Origin: Bacteroidales bacterium
GTDB lineage: Bacteria > Bacteroidota > Bacteroidia > Bacteroidales > UBA4417
DNA length: 50,779 nucleotides
Direction of reading: 5' to 3'
NCBI GenBank assembly: GCA_016707705.1
Contig: JADJHD010000037.1
Coordinates: forward strand, 1 to 50,779
A program made the position numbers and the translations under genes. Positions 28,865 to 38,372 of the stretch are shown here, piece by piece (the first letter of the stretch is position 1; each line of letters begins with the position of its first letter). The notes beneath the pieces were generated by a model. It had not been told where the DNA came from. It made no database searches and saw only the letters and a list, made by a program, of their open reading frames with translations.

Positions 28865-29320
28865 CTTCTATTAAAGATAATCGCTTCTTGAGGGTTTCAG
28901 TAGGCCCAATAACTATATTATAAAGGTTGATTGTGAATCTTGTGTCGATGACTGTCATCTGCAAGCAATTCTAATGTTGTTCATGTTGATTTGCATTTAT
29001 TTGAAAATTCTGGGAATTTTGATTTCTCAGCCACAAAGGCACTAAGGCTCAAAGGGCCACTAAGTAATATTGCAAATATCGATCCAGGTAATGATTTAAC
29101 AGTTATTCAGTGCGTTGTGAATTTTAGCTTCGTGACCGACGCGGCGGACTTTGTGCCTTTGTGCCTTTGTGGCAAAGCTAATAGACTCAATCCTAACGTC
29201 TCCATGGAGATTGATTAAATTTCCAGATTATAGTCTTGACTTCTTTCTAAAATATTGTCGGTCTATTTAAATTTTGAAAATGACAGAACTTCTCTAGTAG
29301 AAGTGAATAAGTAAAATTAC
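28865..29320. other. Intergenic region containing a small inverted-repeat element
   Basis: These 456 bases separate convergent genes. The centre holds an element with 13-bp inverted ends (29030-29173). The outer parts are AT-rich and show nothing recognisable. A plus-strand frame through the element is not gene-like. Confidence 0.65.
29030..29173. repeat. Small inverted-repeat (MITE-like) element
   Basis: GCCACAAAGGCAC (29030-29042) is exactly inverted as GTGCCTTTGTGGC (29161-29173), bounding 144 bases. Inside the right end is gaccgacgcggcggac, a member of the CCGCC-type palindrome family. There is no transposase frame. Target duplications are not apparent. Confidence 0.6.
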
Positions 29321-29875
29321 CTACTTCATTAACCAGGAGGAATCAGTAATTTCAAGTTGAGCAGCAATCCGGTTGATTTCTGACGGGTCAACACCATTAT
29401 GGCAAATTAAATCTGCCTTCGATATCAGATGGCTCACATCTTTAAGATTCTCAATAGGTTCAGAACGCATCATCAGAATGAAAATCCCGGGAGTAATGAA
29501 TTCCCGCAGACTCCTGCTTTCGCAGAGTATAAGACTGTTTTCCGGAATAGATTTATAGAATGATTCGAATGCGTTAACAACCTGATCATCCTGAGCCTGA
29601 ATATAGAATACTTTCGAGGCTCCGCTTGCCAGCATTTTTGAAGTATCCTTATCACCTGTAAGGTTTGATTCTTCTGTTATTGAAAACGAATCAGGTGAAG
29701 GTTCGGAATGATGGCCATGGAATTGTTCCTCACCGCTTTTCATTCGGGTAAGTTTAAGTCCGATAATGGAATGGCTTTGCCCAAACCTTCGCAGTATTTC
29801 GCAGGAGAGGCTTGTTTTGCCAGTATTACGGGCATTTCCGGCAATCAGCAATAAGTTTGGCAGAGTAAGCATCAT
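29321..29875 (-). CDS. P-loop NTPase, MobB-like
   Basis: From Met at 29875 the protein has 184 residues and begins MLTLPNLLLIAGNARNTGKTS, with a Walker A motif (GNARNTGKTS) directly after the first strand. That layout is typical of MobB and related nucleotide-binding proteins. It then has a His-rich loop (FHGHHSEP) and ends without further recognised domains. The longer frame from 29935 lacks support, and a candidate promoter lies within it. The substrate is unknown. It is cytoplasmic. Confidence 0.75.
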   Translation of the reverse strand: MMLTLPNLLLIAGNARNTGKTSLSCEILRRFGQSHSIIGLKLTRMKSGEEQFHGHHSEPSPDSFSITEESNLTGDKDTSKMLASGASKVFYIQAQDDQVVNAFESFYKSIPENSLILCESRSLREFITPGIFILMMRSEPIENLKDVSHLISKADLICHNGVDPSEINRIAAQLEITDSSWLMK

Positions 29876-29917
29876 ATATTGGCTCCTGAGGCTACGCGTG
29901 ATTTCAAAATTAGCCTT

Positions 29918-29949
29918 CAAAGGTAAGCAAGCCATATCCAGTGAAACAA
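29918..29949 (-). promoter_or_regulatory. Candidate promoter TTG-N21-TACCTTTG for the P-loop NTPase
   Basis: On the minus strand TTG (29947-29949) is followed after 21 bases by TACCTTTG (29918-29925), matching the Bacteroidota -33/-7 pattern. A second -7 match, TAATTTTG, lies at 29905-29912. Confidence 0.35.
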
Positions 29950-30014
29950 TTATGGTTTTCGAAAATCAACAAATTCCATTGCCGGGATTATGCAGCAGTA
30001 AAAGCGGGAATGTC

Positions 30015-32039
30015 CTAAAGTTTCAAAAATTTCTCCCTTGTAATCTGATCATTTAATTGAATTTCAGCAATATAAAGACCGCTGCTTAGTGAAGATATAT
30101 CCAGACTTTCTGTTTCATCCTTAAGAATTTCAGAAGCCAGAAGTTTTCCACTCAAATCATAGATGCTGAATCTGGATCCTTTTGGTGCTTTCGTCTTTAT
30201 GAAATTAGTGGCAGGATTTGGATAAACAATTGCAAAGGGTAGCTGAACGGCATCGTCAATACCCATAACATCGGATAGTTTTCGTTTCCAGATGCCTTCC
30301 CCAAGTGTGCCTGCATAGATGTAGGAATTCAAGGTAGTCATAGCATTAACGGAGGATCGGGTGAAGTTACCAGTGATATCTGTCCAGTTGTTTCCATTAT
30401 CAGCGGAAGCAAAAATGCCATTGGAGCTTGTGCCGGCAAAAATGTTGTTTTGAACAGCCATCAGGCATCTGGGAGTGGAGAAGGAGGGGAATCCGCTCAC
30501 GGCAGCGTGCCAAAGAGTTCCGTATGTTCCACTCACAAAAAGTCCTTGTTCATAAATTCCGCTTATCAAATTGGTACCATTTGAGAGTAGGGCAGATACC
30601 GAACAATAGGCAGGAAGTCCACTTTGAGCCTGAGTCCAGCTTGTTCCATCGTCTGTTGATCTGTAAACCCCATGGTATTCAGTCCCGGCATAAAGACAAT
30701 CACCAATTATGGCAATATTCAAAGTGAATGGTGTTGGAATACCCTGACTGATTTTTGTCCAGTTCTGGCCTCCATTGCGTGTTTTGTAAATTCCACCTCC
30801 ATAAATGGCAGCATAAATAGCGGTATCGGTCGGCAGAATATCTGCAATCCAGTCATGGTCCAGATCGCCTGAAATATTGACCCAGCTCAGCCCATCGTCA
30901 TCTGATTGATATAAACCGGTCACACCTCCTGCGTAAAGTCTGTTACCGAATACAGCCAGATTGCCAATTTCCGGGAAGTTGATTACATTTCCCAGACTTT
31001 CCCAGCTTAATCCTTCATTGCCTGAAACATACAATCCGGCTGCAGTTCCGGCAAACAGTGAATTTCCCTTTGTTACCATGCTGAAAACCGGAATTCCACT
31101 CATTCCTTCATTCCGTTCTATCCAGTTGTTTCCATTATCAGAGCTTCTGAAAACTCCATTCTGCTTAAATCCAGCATACAGGTAAGATCCGTTTGCGTAA
31201 ATGGCATTTACCTCCTGTGATGCAGGCATTCCGTTGGTCTTTTTAATCCATGTTATTCCGTCGTCGGTAGAGGCAAAAACTCCTTCCTGAGTTCCGGCAA
31301 ATAATGTGTTTCCTGAATATGTAAGAGAAAAAATATAAGCCGGTGCTAATCCACTCATCTGCGACCAGCTATTGCCCTGATTGGTTGAGAGGTAAAGTCC
31401 GCTGCCATAGGTTCCGGCATAAAGATAAGGCCCATTGGATAGGATAGACCAAATGTTCGGGTTATCATTTCCGGGACCTGTTTTCTGCCATAAATTTCCA
31501 TCATTATCAGAATAGTAAACTCCGTCGTTGGTGGCTGCATATATCCTGTTTCCACTGAATGCAAAACCATCAGATCCAATATCAGCAGGGATGCCGTTAC
31601 TGCTCTTATACCATTTCAATCCATTATTGACAGACTTGTAAATCCCGTAATTAGTCCCGGCCCAGAGAGTGCCTCCATTGAATTCAAGTTCAAGGACTGA
31701 TAGTTCAGTTAATCCGGTATTTCTTGTTGTCCAGTTCTGTCCGTGGTCGATGGAGCAAAATACACCGACATCCTGCATGGCAGCAAAGACAGTATCCCCG
31801 GAATGCGTCAGACTACTTACCTGCAGTTTGGTAAGCCCATTGCTGGCGTTGCTCCAGGTATCTCCGTTATCGTCGGATACATAAATGCCATTATAAATAG
31901 TTCCTAGATAAAGATGGGTTGAAGTGGCGGTAAAATCATAAACATAACCACCATTCAAACCTGTTGTTCTTTGCCATTGCCCAAGAGTTATTGTGGATCC
32001 AAGAAAGATTGAAGCCAGGAGTAGAAATAGTGATTTCAT
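30015..32039 (-). CDS. Large secreted BNR/YCF48-type propeller protein with T9SS sorting domain
   Basis: This 674-residue protein has a signal peptide (residues 1-20, ending TLGQ). About fourteen repeats of about 40 residues follow, each with an Asp-box-like core such as SDDNGDTWS, SIDHGQNWT, STNQGNSWS and STDDGTSWT. This is the Vps10/sialidase/YCF48-style propeller architecture and would form one or two propellers. The last 75 residues (IVYPNPATN, then SSGLYIAEI, ending FLKL) form a T9SS type A domain. It is probably a surface adhesin or scaffold; no catalytic residues are recognised. Confidence 0.88.
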   Translation of the reverse strand: MKSLFLLLASIFLGSTITLGQWQRTTGLNGGYVYDFTATSTHLYLGTIYNGIYVSDDNGDTWSNASNGLTKLQVSSLTHSGDTVFAAMQDVGVFCSIDHGQNWTTRNTGLTELSVLELEFNGGTLWAGTNYGIYKSVNNGLKWYKSSNGIPADIGSDGFAFSGNRIYAATNDGVYYSDNDGNLWQKTGPGNDNPNIWSILSNGPYLYAGTYGSGLYLSTNQGNSWSQMSGLAPAYIFSLTYSGNTLFAGTQEGVFASTDDGITWIKKTNGMPASQEVNAIYANGSYLYAGFKQNGVFRSSDNGNNWIERNEGMSGIPVFSMVTKGNSLFAGTAAGLYVSGNEGLSWESLGNVINFPEIGNLAVFGNRLYAGGVTGLYQSDDDGLSWVNISGDLDHDWIADILPTDTAIYAAIYGGGIYKTRNGGQNWTKISQGIPTPFTLNIAIIGDCLYAGTEYHGVYRSTDDGTSWTQAQSGLPAYCSVSALLSNGTNLISGIYEQGLFVSGTYGTLWHAAVSGFPSFSTPRCLMAVQNNIFAGTSSNGIFASADNGNNWTDITGNFTRSSVNAMTTLNSYIYAGTLGEGIWKRKLSDVMGIDDAVQLPFAIVYPNPATNFIKTKAPKGSRFSIYDLSGKLLASEILKDETESLDISSLSSGLYIAEIQLNDQITREKFLKL

Positions 32040-32160
32040 CGGAAAGGATATTAAATGAAATGAGGATATTTTGATATTACTCTTTTGTTATTGAGAGTAT
32101 AATTATGATAACCAGATAGATGAATCAAGACTCAAATTCTGGTTTCTCTTGATTTTAATG

Positions 32161-33126
32161 CTATAATTTTACCAGTTTCCTGAATCCGACCTTGTTTTCA
32201 GAGATCATTCGTACTGTATATATTCCTGCAGGTAAATCAATAACTGAAATTGAGGTTTCAGAATCAGAAACGAGTTCTGTAACTACCACATTGCCTTCTG
32301 AATTAATAAGCTCAATCTTTCCGGAAGTTTTCAAACCTAAAACTTTGAAATTGCTGCTTGCGGGATTGGGCGCTATTTCAAATGAAACGGCTTCCGGCTT
32401 TTCTGTAAACCCTGTATAGCATCCTTCTTCATGATATAGCAAGCTTACTTCCTCACTATTCAGAGGCCTGTTGTATATACGAATATCATCAATACTGCCC
32501 TTGAACCCTATGTCGCCACCACTCCAGTCGATTCCGGCACCAACATAAACTGTCCTTCCGTAGTTACTAAGATAGCCGTCGAATCCTGAAGAATAAATGC
32601 AAAAGTTATCCCGGTAAATCTGTTTAAGGTTTTGTTCGTAGCTGACTATGAAAACATAATGATGCCAGTAGGTATCAAAGTTAACATGGTCGACTACTGA
32701 TCTCCCAATGTAATCGCAGTCCCCAAAATCCCAAATCAGGGTTGTAGGGCTCCCTAGATATTCGGCACACATCACGCAGCGGTCGCTCCAATTGTCGGGA
32801 TACATCATCATCATGCAATTGGAAGTAAGAATATCAGCTTTGGCCCACATGCTGAAACTGAGTTCACCATGTTCCACCATTCGTAAGTTGGGGATCTCAA
32901 TATACTGGCTCGAATTTGAGAAATGATAGGCGTTGTCCGGCAGACCGCAACGGTTCTCAGTCAGAGTTGCACCATAAACTGTAGCATCACCAATTTCCTC
33001 GGATTCATCATTGGCATTGCCAGCGAAAGAATATTTGCCTATGATTGAAAGGGTGGGTATCTGAGCCTGTAATATAGTAATACCCAAAACTAAGAATAGT
33101 CCGATACTCAATACTAATGTTTTCAT
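32161..33126 (-). CDS. LamG/concanavalin-like domain protein with T9SS sorting domain
   Basis: The start is set at 33126, where MKTLVLSIGLFLVLG begins a signal peptide ending LQAQ; the frame extends to 33192 but without a signal-like N-terminus. The 321-residue product has a LamG-like jelly roll (about residues 25-230: GKYSFAGNANDES, FSMWAKAD, GSIDDIRIYNRPLNSEE). A T9SS type A domain follows (IAPNPASS, then PAGIYTVRM, ending KLVKL). It is likely a surface glycan- or protein-binding protein. Confidence 0.9.
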   Translation of the reverse strand: MKTLVLSIGLFLVLGITILQAQIPTLSIIGKYSFAGNANDESEEIGDATVYGATLTENRCGLPDNAYHFSNSSQYIEIPNLRMVEHGELSFSMWAKADILTSNCMMMMYPDNWSDRCVMCAEYLGSPTTLIWDFGDCDYIGRSVVDHVNFDTYWHHYVFIVSYEQNLKQIYRDNFCIYSSGFDGYLSNYGRTVYVGAGIDWSGGDIGFKGSIDDIRIYNRPLNSEEVSLLYHEEGCYTGFTEKPEAVSFEIAPNPASSNFKVLGLKTSGKIELINSEGNVVVTELVSDSETSISVIDLPAGIYTVRMISENKVGFRKLVKL

Positions 33127-33254
33127 ACCCCAATACTGATTAACAGAAATATTTAAATGGCTCTTAAATAAGCCATTGCATTGAGTGTACAAGATACAAA
33201 GAAATCCTAAAAAGTGTCCAGGTCGGGAGCAATAAATATGCTGGTTAGCTGAAT

Positions 33255-33902
33255 CTATTTAATCATACCAAACCTAATTCCCCCGGTAAGCATTGTGCCT
33301 GAGTATCCATAGGATCCCCACCAGTTATTGTAGTTTCTGCTCAGCCCAGATCTGCCGGTATCATCAAAACTCAGTCTGATTCCGGCGCCCACGAAGAAAT
33401 CCACATAGATTGCCCTTGATATAATAGCCTGATAACCTGCCTGCGCAGTCATCCCATATTTATAAATGGAAGTATTTACAGGACCATATTCTACAACCGT
33501 ATATTCAATGCCATTTTCGATAACCTTGTTTGCAAACAAACGCTCATCGTCAATGCTGAAGAACTGAAACATGGGACCGAATCCCATATGGTAACCACGG
33601 GGCAATTCATTGTTTGCCTTGAAATAGTAGCGGTATTCCAGGTCCATTCCCACTCCCCACATCGACTCATAGGAATAGAGCACCGGATCATTGGAAGCGA
33701 GATATATCTGAGGAGATGTGATGAGCCAGTGGGTCTTGGTCTTGCCAACCCGGAAGTCAAAATCCATCCTCAATCCATTGTTAAATGCGTATTGGGGTAA
33801 TATTCCAATTGCAAACTTTTTCTGTTTCAGAACCGGTTCCTGCGCATCTATTGATAATGGCAGGATGAATAAAAGAAATAGTATCGGGAGAATATTTTTC
33901 AT
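33255..33902 (-). CDS. Outer-membrane beta-barrel-like protein
   Basis: This 215-residue protein has a signal peptide (residues 1-20, ending IDAQ) followed by alternating hydrophobic/polar strands with many aromatic residues. It ends in GIRFGMIK. The pattern suits a small eight-stranded outer-membrane barrel, as in the DUF3575/porin-family groups. The function is unknown. Confidence 0.75.
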   Translation of the reverse strand: MKNILPILFLLFILPLSIDAQEPVLKQKKFAIGILPQYAFNNGLRMDFDFRVGKTKTHWLITSPQIYLASNDPVLYSYESMWGVGMDLEYRYYFKANNELPRGYHMGFGPMFQFFSIDDERLFANKVIENGIEYTVVEYGPVNTSIYKYGMTAQAGYQAIISRAIYVDFFVGAGIRLSFDDTGRSGLSRNYNNWWGSYGYSGTMLTGGIRFGMIK

Positions 33903-33926
33903 AAATATCGAAGAGCTATGAGTCTG

Positions 33927-34667
33927 TTAAGGTTCAATGGGTAGACTGCTGATTTTGGTAATCGTATTTCCAGCTATCCGGTATTGGTTAAATCCATCGG
34001 ATCCAATCAGTAAAAGCCGTCCCTGGGTATAGATTACATCAGTAGGCAGCACTTCTGGGAAGTAGGCTAATTCATAAGGATAGTTTTTATTCTTGACATC
34101 CAGTATTTTAAGTCCTCCGTCACATACAAAAAGGGTGTCATTATGGATATCCAAACCCTGTGGGTTCGACATGGTGTATGATTTAACCAGGTATGGATCA
34201 GAGAGGTTATGAATATCAACAATTTGCATCTCGTTCAGTCCCCGCCAGCACCTCATAGAGTTGGCATTCAACGTTATATAGGCATATCCATTTTCAGCAA
34301 CTACAGGATCGCAGGATCTGATATGCTGAAAAAGTGTAAGCTTCTGGGGCTCGGAAGGATTGGAAATATCGATAACATACATTCCATCCTGTGTGCCAAG
34401 CAGCAGGTGATTGCTGTCGTATGGAAATACGGTTTCAGCACCAAAATTTAGTTCCAATGTATTGGTCCTTTCGGGAGATGAACCATCTGCCGGAAGTGAA
34501 TAGCTGCTCAGATTGGTTTCACCAACAATGTAGAGATGGTCGTTAGCGATAGTGAACCTGGCAAGAGATCCACCTTCACCTGAGGTTATTTCCCCGCTGT
34601 CATCCTTGCTCATTGAGCAGGACTGTAGCACAATTGCCGCAATGGCGAATATATATAGTGTTTTCAT
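33927..34667 (-). CDS. LVIVD-repeat lipoprotein
   Basis: The start at 34667 begins a lipoprotein signal (MKTLYIFAIAAIVLQSCS, lipobox LQSC). The 246-residue product has LVIVD-type propeller repeats: MYVIDISNPSEPQKL, MQIVDIHNLSDPYLV and LKILDVKNKNYPYEL. It follows the next listed gene by five bases, on the same strand, and the two probably work together. It is likely exposed at the outer membrane; the ligand is unknown. Confidence 0.82.
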   Translation of the reverse strand: MKTLYIFAIAAIVLQSCSMSKDDSGEITSGEGGSLARFTIANDHLYIVGETNLSSYSLPADGSSPERTNTLELNFGAETVFPYDSNHLLLGTQDGMYVIDISNPSEPQKLTLFQHIRSCDPVVAENGYAYITLNANSMRCWRGLNEMQIVDIHNLSDPYLVKSYTMSNPQGLDIHNDTLFVCDGGLKILDVKNKNYPYELAYFPEVLPTDVIYTQGRLLLIGSDGFNQYRIAGNTITKISSLPIEP

Positions 34668-34672
34668 AGCGC

Positions 34673-35182
34673 TTATTCCAGAACTGAGTAATTGTTTTCC
34701 CACCTCACAATAATACCTCCCTCGGGCCTGAATTTATCGAAAGAACTTGTGTACCAGTATCCTTCCGGAGATGAGGGCTCGGGAAATGCTTCCTTTACAC
34801 GGCCTTTAACGCTAATGCTGCTGTAATCAGCATTCAGACTGATCGATACAAGGTCTATGGCATTGTCGGCATACAGAATGTTGCCGCGAATTGCCATGTC
34901 CAGACAACCATCAATATGGATGAATCCTTTCTTAACCGGATTTTCAGGATCGGTATTGTCGATCACATGGATTCCGCGGTATTTTTCATTGATGAAAATG
35001 TAGTTGTCCTTGATGTAAATTTTCCCCGGATTCTTAATAGGGGCGGGAGATTCAAGCCTGACGGCTTTCTCCATTTCTATTCTGGACATGAATACCGGAA
35101 GGTAATTGCCATAATAGACAGGCTCTGAAGCCATGAAGATGGCTGAACAAAGCACAAGGGAAATGAGTATGAGTTTTCTCAT
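34673..35182 (-). CDS. Short secreted LVIVD-repeat protein
   Basis: This 169-residue protein has a signal peptide (residues 1-18) and at least one LVIVD-type repeat (IHVIDNTDPENPVKKG), preceded by the usual IYIKDNYIFI strand. It ends five bases before the LVIVD lipoprotein gene and so is probably the first gene of a two-gene transcript. Alone it is too short for a full propeller, so the pair may form a shared one (inference). Confidence 0.75.
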   Translation of the reverse strand: MRKLILISLVLCSAIFMASEPVYYGNYLPVFMSRIEMEKAVRLESPAPIKNPGKIYIKDNYIFINEKYRGIHVIDNTDPENPVKKGFIHIDGCLDMAIRGNILYADNAIDLVSISLNADYSSISVKGRVKEAFPEPSSPEGYWYTSSFDKFRPEGGIIVRWENNYSVLE

Positions 35183-35305
35183 AGGTGTGGATATAACTTT
35201 CTAAAGGGCAAATTTGCTGCCCAAAAGTTGTATCAAAAGCGAATTTATTGCGGAATTATTATTTGTTTGGAAAGAATGATTTCTTTCAGATTCAGCAATG
35301 TTTGA

Positions 35306-35998
35306 TCAGGCTGAAATACAAACCTTTGTAGTGAATTTTGAAAAGTCGGGGGTGCCACCATTATTCTTGACAATTTCGATAACTCTTGAATCTCCGGCTT
35401 GGATCTGCATTCCATAGATAGCCTTGATCTGAGGATATTCAAAAAGGACAGGGTGCAAAATGCTTGACGGACCGAGAAGGTAAGCCAGACAGTTTTTATC
35501 CAGCAATCCGGTCACTCGTTCAAATGTCTGATTTACCAATGTGGTGGAGGTAATAATTGCAACTTCAGCGAATGGTAAAATGTTTTCAAGTTCGCTCATT
35601 GCCGTGAGTCTGGGATTATCTTCCTTAATATCGAATATGTGCAAGGGTATTCCATCCCTGTCGAACTTGGCAACAACAGGCTTGAAAAAACCAATCATCA
35701 CTATTTTCTTATCCCTGAAATCCAGATGTTCGAAAATGTCGGTTTGTGCATCAGGATGTGCAAGTGAATTGAATCTGGCATTAAAATATGCGATGAGAAG
35801 AATCCTGTGAAGTGGATTCGAAAAGTCAGGATTTACAAGGCTTTCAATATTGTAATATCCTTTGTTGCCCAATGTGGCACATAAACCTATTTCACCATTT
35901 TTCAGTTGGATTCCGGTGTACACTTCACCGCCAAAAACTTCCAATACTTCAGCCGGATCCGGTTTAAGGATGGATGTTAATCTGATCAGTGGATCCAT
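35306..35998 (-). CDS. DUF364/DUF4213-type protein (putative heavy-metal-chelation domain)
   Basis: The 230-residue product has a Rossmann-like C-terminal half with IVMIGFFKPVV, FDIKEDNPRL, IITSTTLVNQTFE and LLGPSSILHPVLFEY, which match the DUF364 family. The family has been linked to metal or nucleotide handling but has no fixed role. It is cytoplasmic and lies just downstream of obgE on the same strand. Confidence 0.8.
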   Translation of the reverse strand: MDPLIRLTSILKPDPAEVLEVFGGEVYTGIQLKNGEIGLCATLGNKGYYNIESLVNPDFSNPLHRILLIAYFNARFNSLAHPDAQTDIFEHLDFRDKKIVMIGFFKPVVAKFDRDGIPLHIFDIKEDNPRLTAMSELENILPFAEVAIITSTTLVNQTFERVTGLLDKNCLAYLLGPSSILHPVLFEYPQIKAIYGMQIQAGDSRVIEIVKNNGGTPDFSKFTTKVCISA

Positions 35999-36047
35999 GG
36001 CTAATAAATTGTTTCCCTCTGGGATTTGATTTCAGTTAGCTGAAAAT

Positions 36048-37037
36048 CTAACTGTTCAGCTGCTTCCAGAGCAAATCTTTCAATGTTTGCAATCCCAGTT
36101 GGGTGTGGGAGGAAATAAATACATGGGGGATTCTGGGAAGGCCTTTTTTAAGCATAGTCATCATTTCCTCGTCCAGAAGGTCACATTTGGTGATGGCCAG
36201 TACTTTTCCCTTGTCGAGCAACTCAGGGTTGAACTGCTTGAGCTCATTCCGAAGTATCTTGTATTCTTTGGCAATATCCTTGGTATCTGCCGGAACCATG
36301 AAAAGAAGCACTGAATTGCGTTCAATGTGCCGGAGGAACCTGAGTCCGAGTCCTTTACCTTCGTGAGCTCCTTCGATAATTCCGGGGATATCAGCCATCA
36401 CAAAGGACTGATGATTCCGGTATGAAACAATACCAAGGTTTGGTCGGAGTGTGGTGAAGGGATAGTCTGCAATTTCAGGCTTTGCTGCCGAAAGTACTGA
36501 CAGCAGTGTGGATTTGCCGGCGTTGGGAAATCCAACGAGTCCAACATCAGCCAGAATCTTCAGTTCAAATACAAAATATGCTTCTTTCAGTGGTTCTCCC
36601 GGTTGGGCAAACTTTGGAGCCTGATTGGTTGGCGACTTGAAATGGTCGTTTCCCAATCCGCCTCTGCCACCTGCAAGGATAATATGCTCTTCTTCATGAG
36701 CCGTAACTTCACAAACGATATCGCCTGTTTCGGCATCACGAATCACAGTTCCCAATGGGACTTCTATAATCTGATCCTTTCCCTGGGCTCCTGTTTTAAG
36801 TGCTGATGAGCCTGAGCCACCTTCACCTGCAATCACGTGCCTGGTATAGCGAAGGTGAAGAAGGGTCCAGAGTTGTGAATTTCCTTTTACGATGATATGC
36901 CCGCCTCTTCCGCCGTCGCCTCCGTCGGGGCCACCTCTGGGATTGGCCTTGCTCCTGTGGAAATGGGCTGAACCGGCACCACCTTTCCCGGACCTGACAT
37001 AGATTTTAATATAATCGACAAAATTGGATGAAGCCAT
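36048..37037 (-). CDS. obgE: Obg/CgtA-family GTPase
   Basis: This 329-residue protein has the glycine-rich Obg domain (about residues 1-158, GGPDGGDGGRGG) and the G domain with G1 GFPNAGKS (169-176), PFTTLRPNLG (G2), ADIPGII (G3) and TKCDLL (G4). It is a ribosome-associated GTPase involved in large-subunit maturation and stress control. The C-terminal extension seen in some orthologues is absent, as is common in Bacteroidota. Confidence 0.97.
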   Translation of the reverse strand: MASSNFVDYIKIYVRSGKGGAGSAHFHRSKANPRGGPDGGDGGRGGHIIVKGNSQLWTLLHLRYTRHVIAGEGGSGSSALKTGAQGKDQIIEVPLGTVIRDAETGDIVCEVTAHEEEHIILAGGRGGLGNDHFKSPTNQAPKFAQPGEPLKEAYFVFELKILADVGLVGFPNAGKSTLLSVLSAAKPEIADYPFTTLRPNLGIVSYRNHQSFVMADIPGIIEGAHEGKGLGLRFLRHIERNSVLLFMVPADTKDIAKEYKILRNELKQFNPELLDKGKVLAITKCDLLDEEMMTMLKKGLPRIPHVFISSHTQLGLQTLKDLLWKQLNS

Positions 37038-37143
37038 TTGGTATAAATCAGTGAATTCCCCGCTAAAGCAAGGGAATAGAATTAGGTTGTAATATTCAAG
37101 TCCCGGACATTGCCGGGTATTTTTTCAGGGAAAGAAGATCAGT

Positions 37144-38313
37144 TTATCTGGTTTTCTTCATTGCAGATTCAACGGTCTGGCTCAGCCTTTCAAAAATTTC
37201 TTCATTGCTGCCCATCGCATTGGTAACCATGTGCTTGTTCTGTTTTTTATACAGATCCATTACACGTGTGGTTTTAGTTTCGTATTCTTCCAGACGGTGA
37301 ATAATCAGTTCGGTGGTCATATCATAAGGCCTTGCGCGATCGGTCTTGGAACGTCGGTCGAGGCGCTTGATCATTTCCAGCATAGGTGCATTCAGCTCAA
37401 TTACACAGGAAACTCCCATATTCATGCGACGGAGTAAGCCATCAAGAATATATGACTGAAGGACAGTCCTTGGGAATCCTTTGAAAATGAATCCATTAAC
37501 CTTGTTTTGAGTGGTAATTTCCCTCTCGATAAGGCTGATAACGATTTCATCAGGAACCAAATCTCCAACATCTATAATTTCCTTGACTTTACGGCCAATT
37601 TCGGTGTCAGCTTTAACCTCCTTGCGAAGCAGCGAACCGGTTGAGATATAGTAGAGATTAAACTTCTTGGCAAGCATATTCCCCTGAGTTCCTTTTCCTG
37701 AGCCAGGAGGACCTGAAAGCACGAGGTTGAACCATTCCTTTTGCAGGGTATGTTCAATAACCTTGTCGAGCTTTTCAGTAATTTCAGGAATCGGGCCAAC
37801 TCCATTCACAGGGAAATACAGGTTTTTAGCCTGATAATATCCCTTAACCGGAGTGGTTTTATTTTCGTATTCCTGCAATCTGTATTGGATTACTTCTTCG
37901 GTATCATCTGACCTTCCGGAGGACTTTCCTCTTTCGAGCAGGCGCTGAACCAGTTCTTCCTTTGGTACTTCAAGACTGAGCATGCAGGATAGCTGCGTGT
38001 TCAGTTTCAGAAGGAGTCCGTCGAGGATATAAGCCTGTACCAGGGTTCTTGGGAATCCATCGAAAAGGATACCATTCCTGTCGGCGCTCTGGACGATCTT
38101 TTTCTCGATCAGTTCCACCATGATTTCGTCAGAAACCAGACTACCACCGGCTATAATTTCTTTAACGTGAAGCCCAAGTTCAGTACCTTCTGCAATTTCA
38201 GCCCTGAGCAAATCTCCGGTGGAGATGTACGCCAGGTTGTATTTTTCAATCAGTACTTGTGACTGGGTGCCTTTTCCTGCGCCCGGAGGACCAAATAATG
38301 CAATATTCAGCAT
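37144..38313 (-). CDS. adk: Tandem two-domain adenylate kinase
   Basis: The 389-residue product contains two adenylate kinase domains. The first (residues about 1-190) has ALFGPPGAGKGTQ and FDGFPRT with a short LID containing GRSDD, so it looks catalytically complete. The second (about 196-389) has VLSGPPGSGKGTQ, but its DGFPRT motif reads KGFPRT and its LID reads DRARPYD. That suggests changed or reduced activity. Adk interconverts AMP, ADP and ATP. It lies between obgE and hpt on the same strand. Confidence 0.93.
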   Translation of the reverse strand: MLNIALFGPPGAGKGTQSQVLIEKYNLAYISTGDLLRAEIAEGTELGLHVKEIIAGGSLVSDEIMVELIEKKIVQSADRNGILFDGFPRTLVQAYILDGLLLKLNTQLSCMLSLEVPKEELVQRLLERGKSSGRSDDTEEVIQYRLQEYENKTTPVKGYYQAKNLYFPVNGVGPIPEITEKLDKVIEHTLQKEWFNLVLSGPPGSGKGTQGNMLAKKFNLYYISTGSLLRKEVKADTEIGRKVKEIIDVGDLVPDEIVISLIEREITTQNKVNGFIFKGFPRTVLQSYILDGLLRRMNMGVSCVIELNAPMLEMIKRLDRRSKTDRARPYDMTTELIIHRLEEYETKTTRVMDLYKKQNKHMVTNAMGSNEEIFERLSQTVESAMKKTR

Positions 38314-38372
38314 GAGCTATAATGTGTTGAATATTAATGAATAAGTCTAATTGAAGGCGATCATTCAGTTGA

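Noticed and set aside
28991..29218. Small plus-strand frame
   Set aside because: It lies across the inverted-repeat element and ends in the repeat text; no start signal or family.
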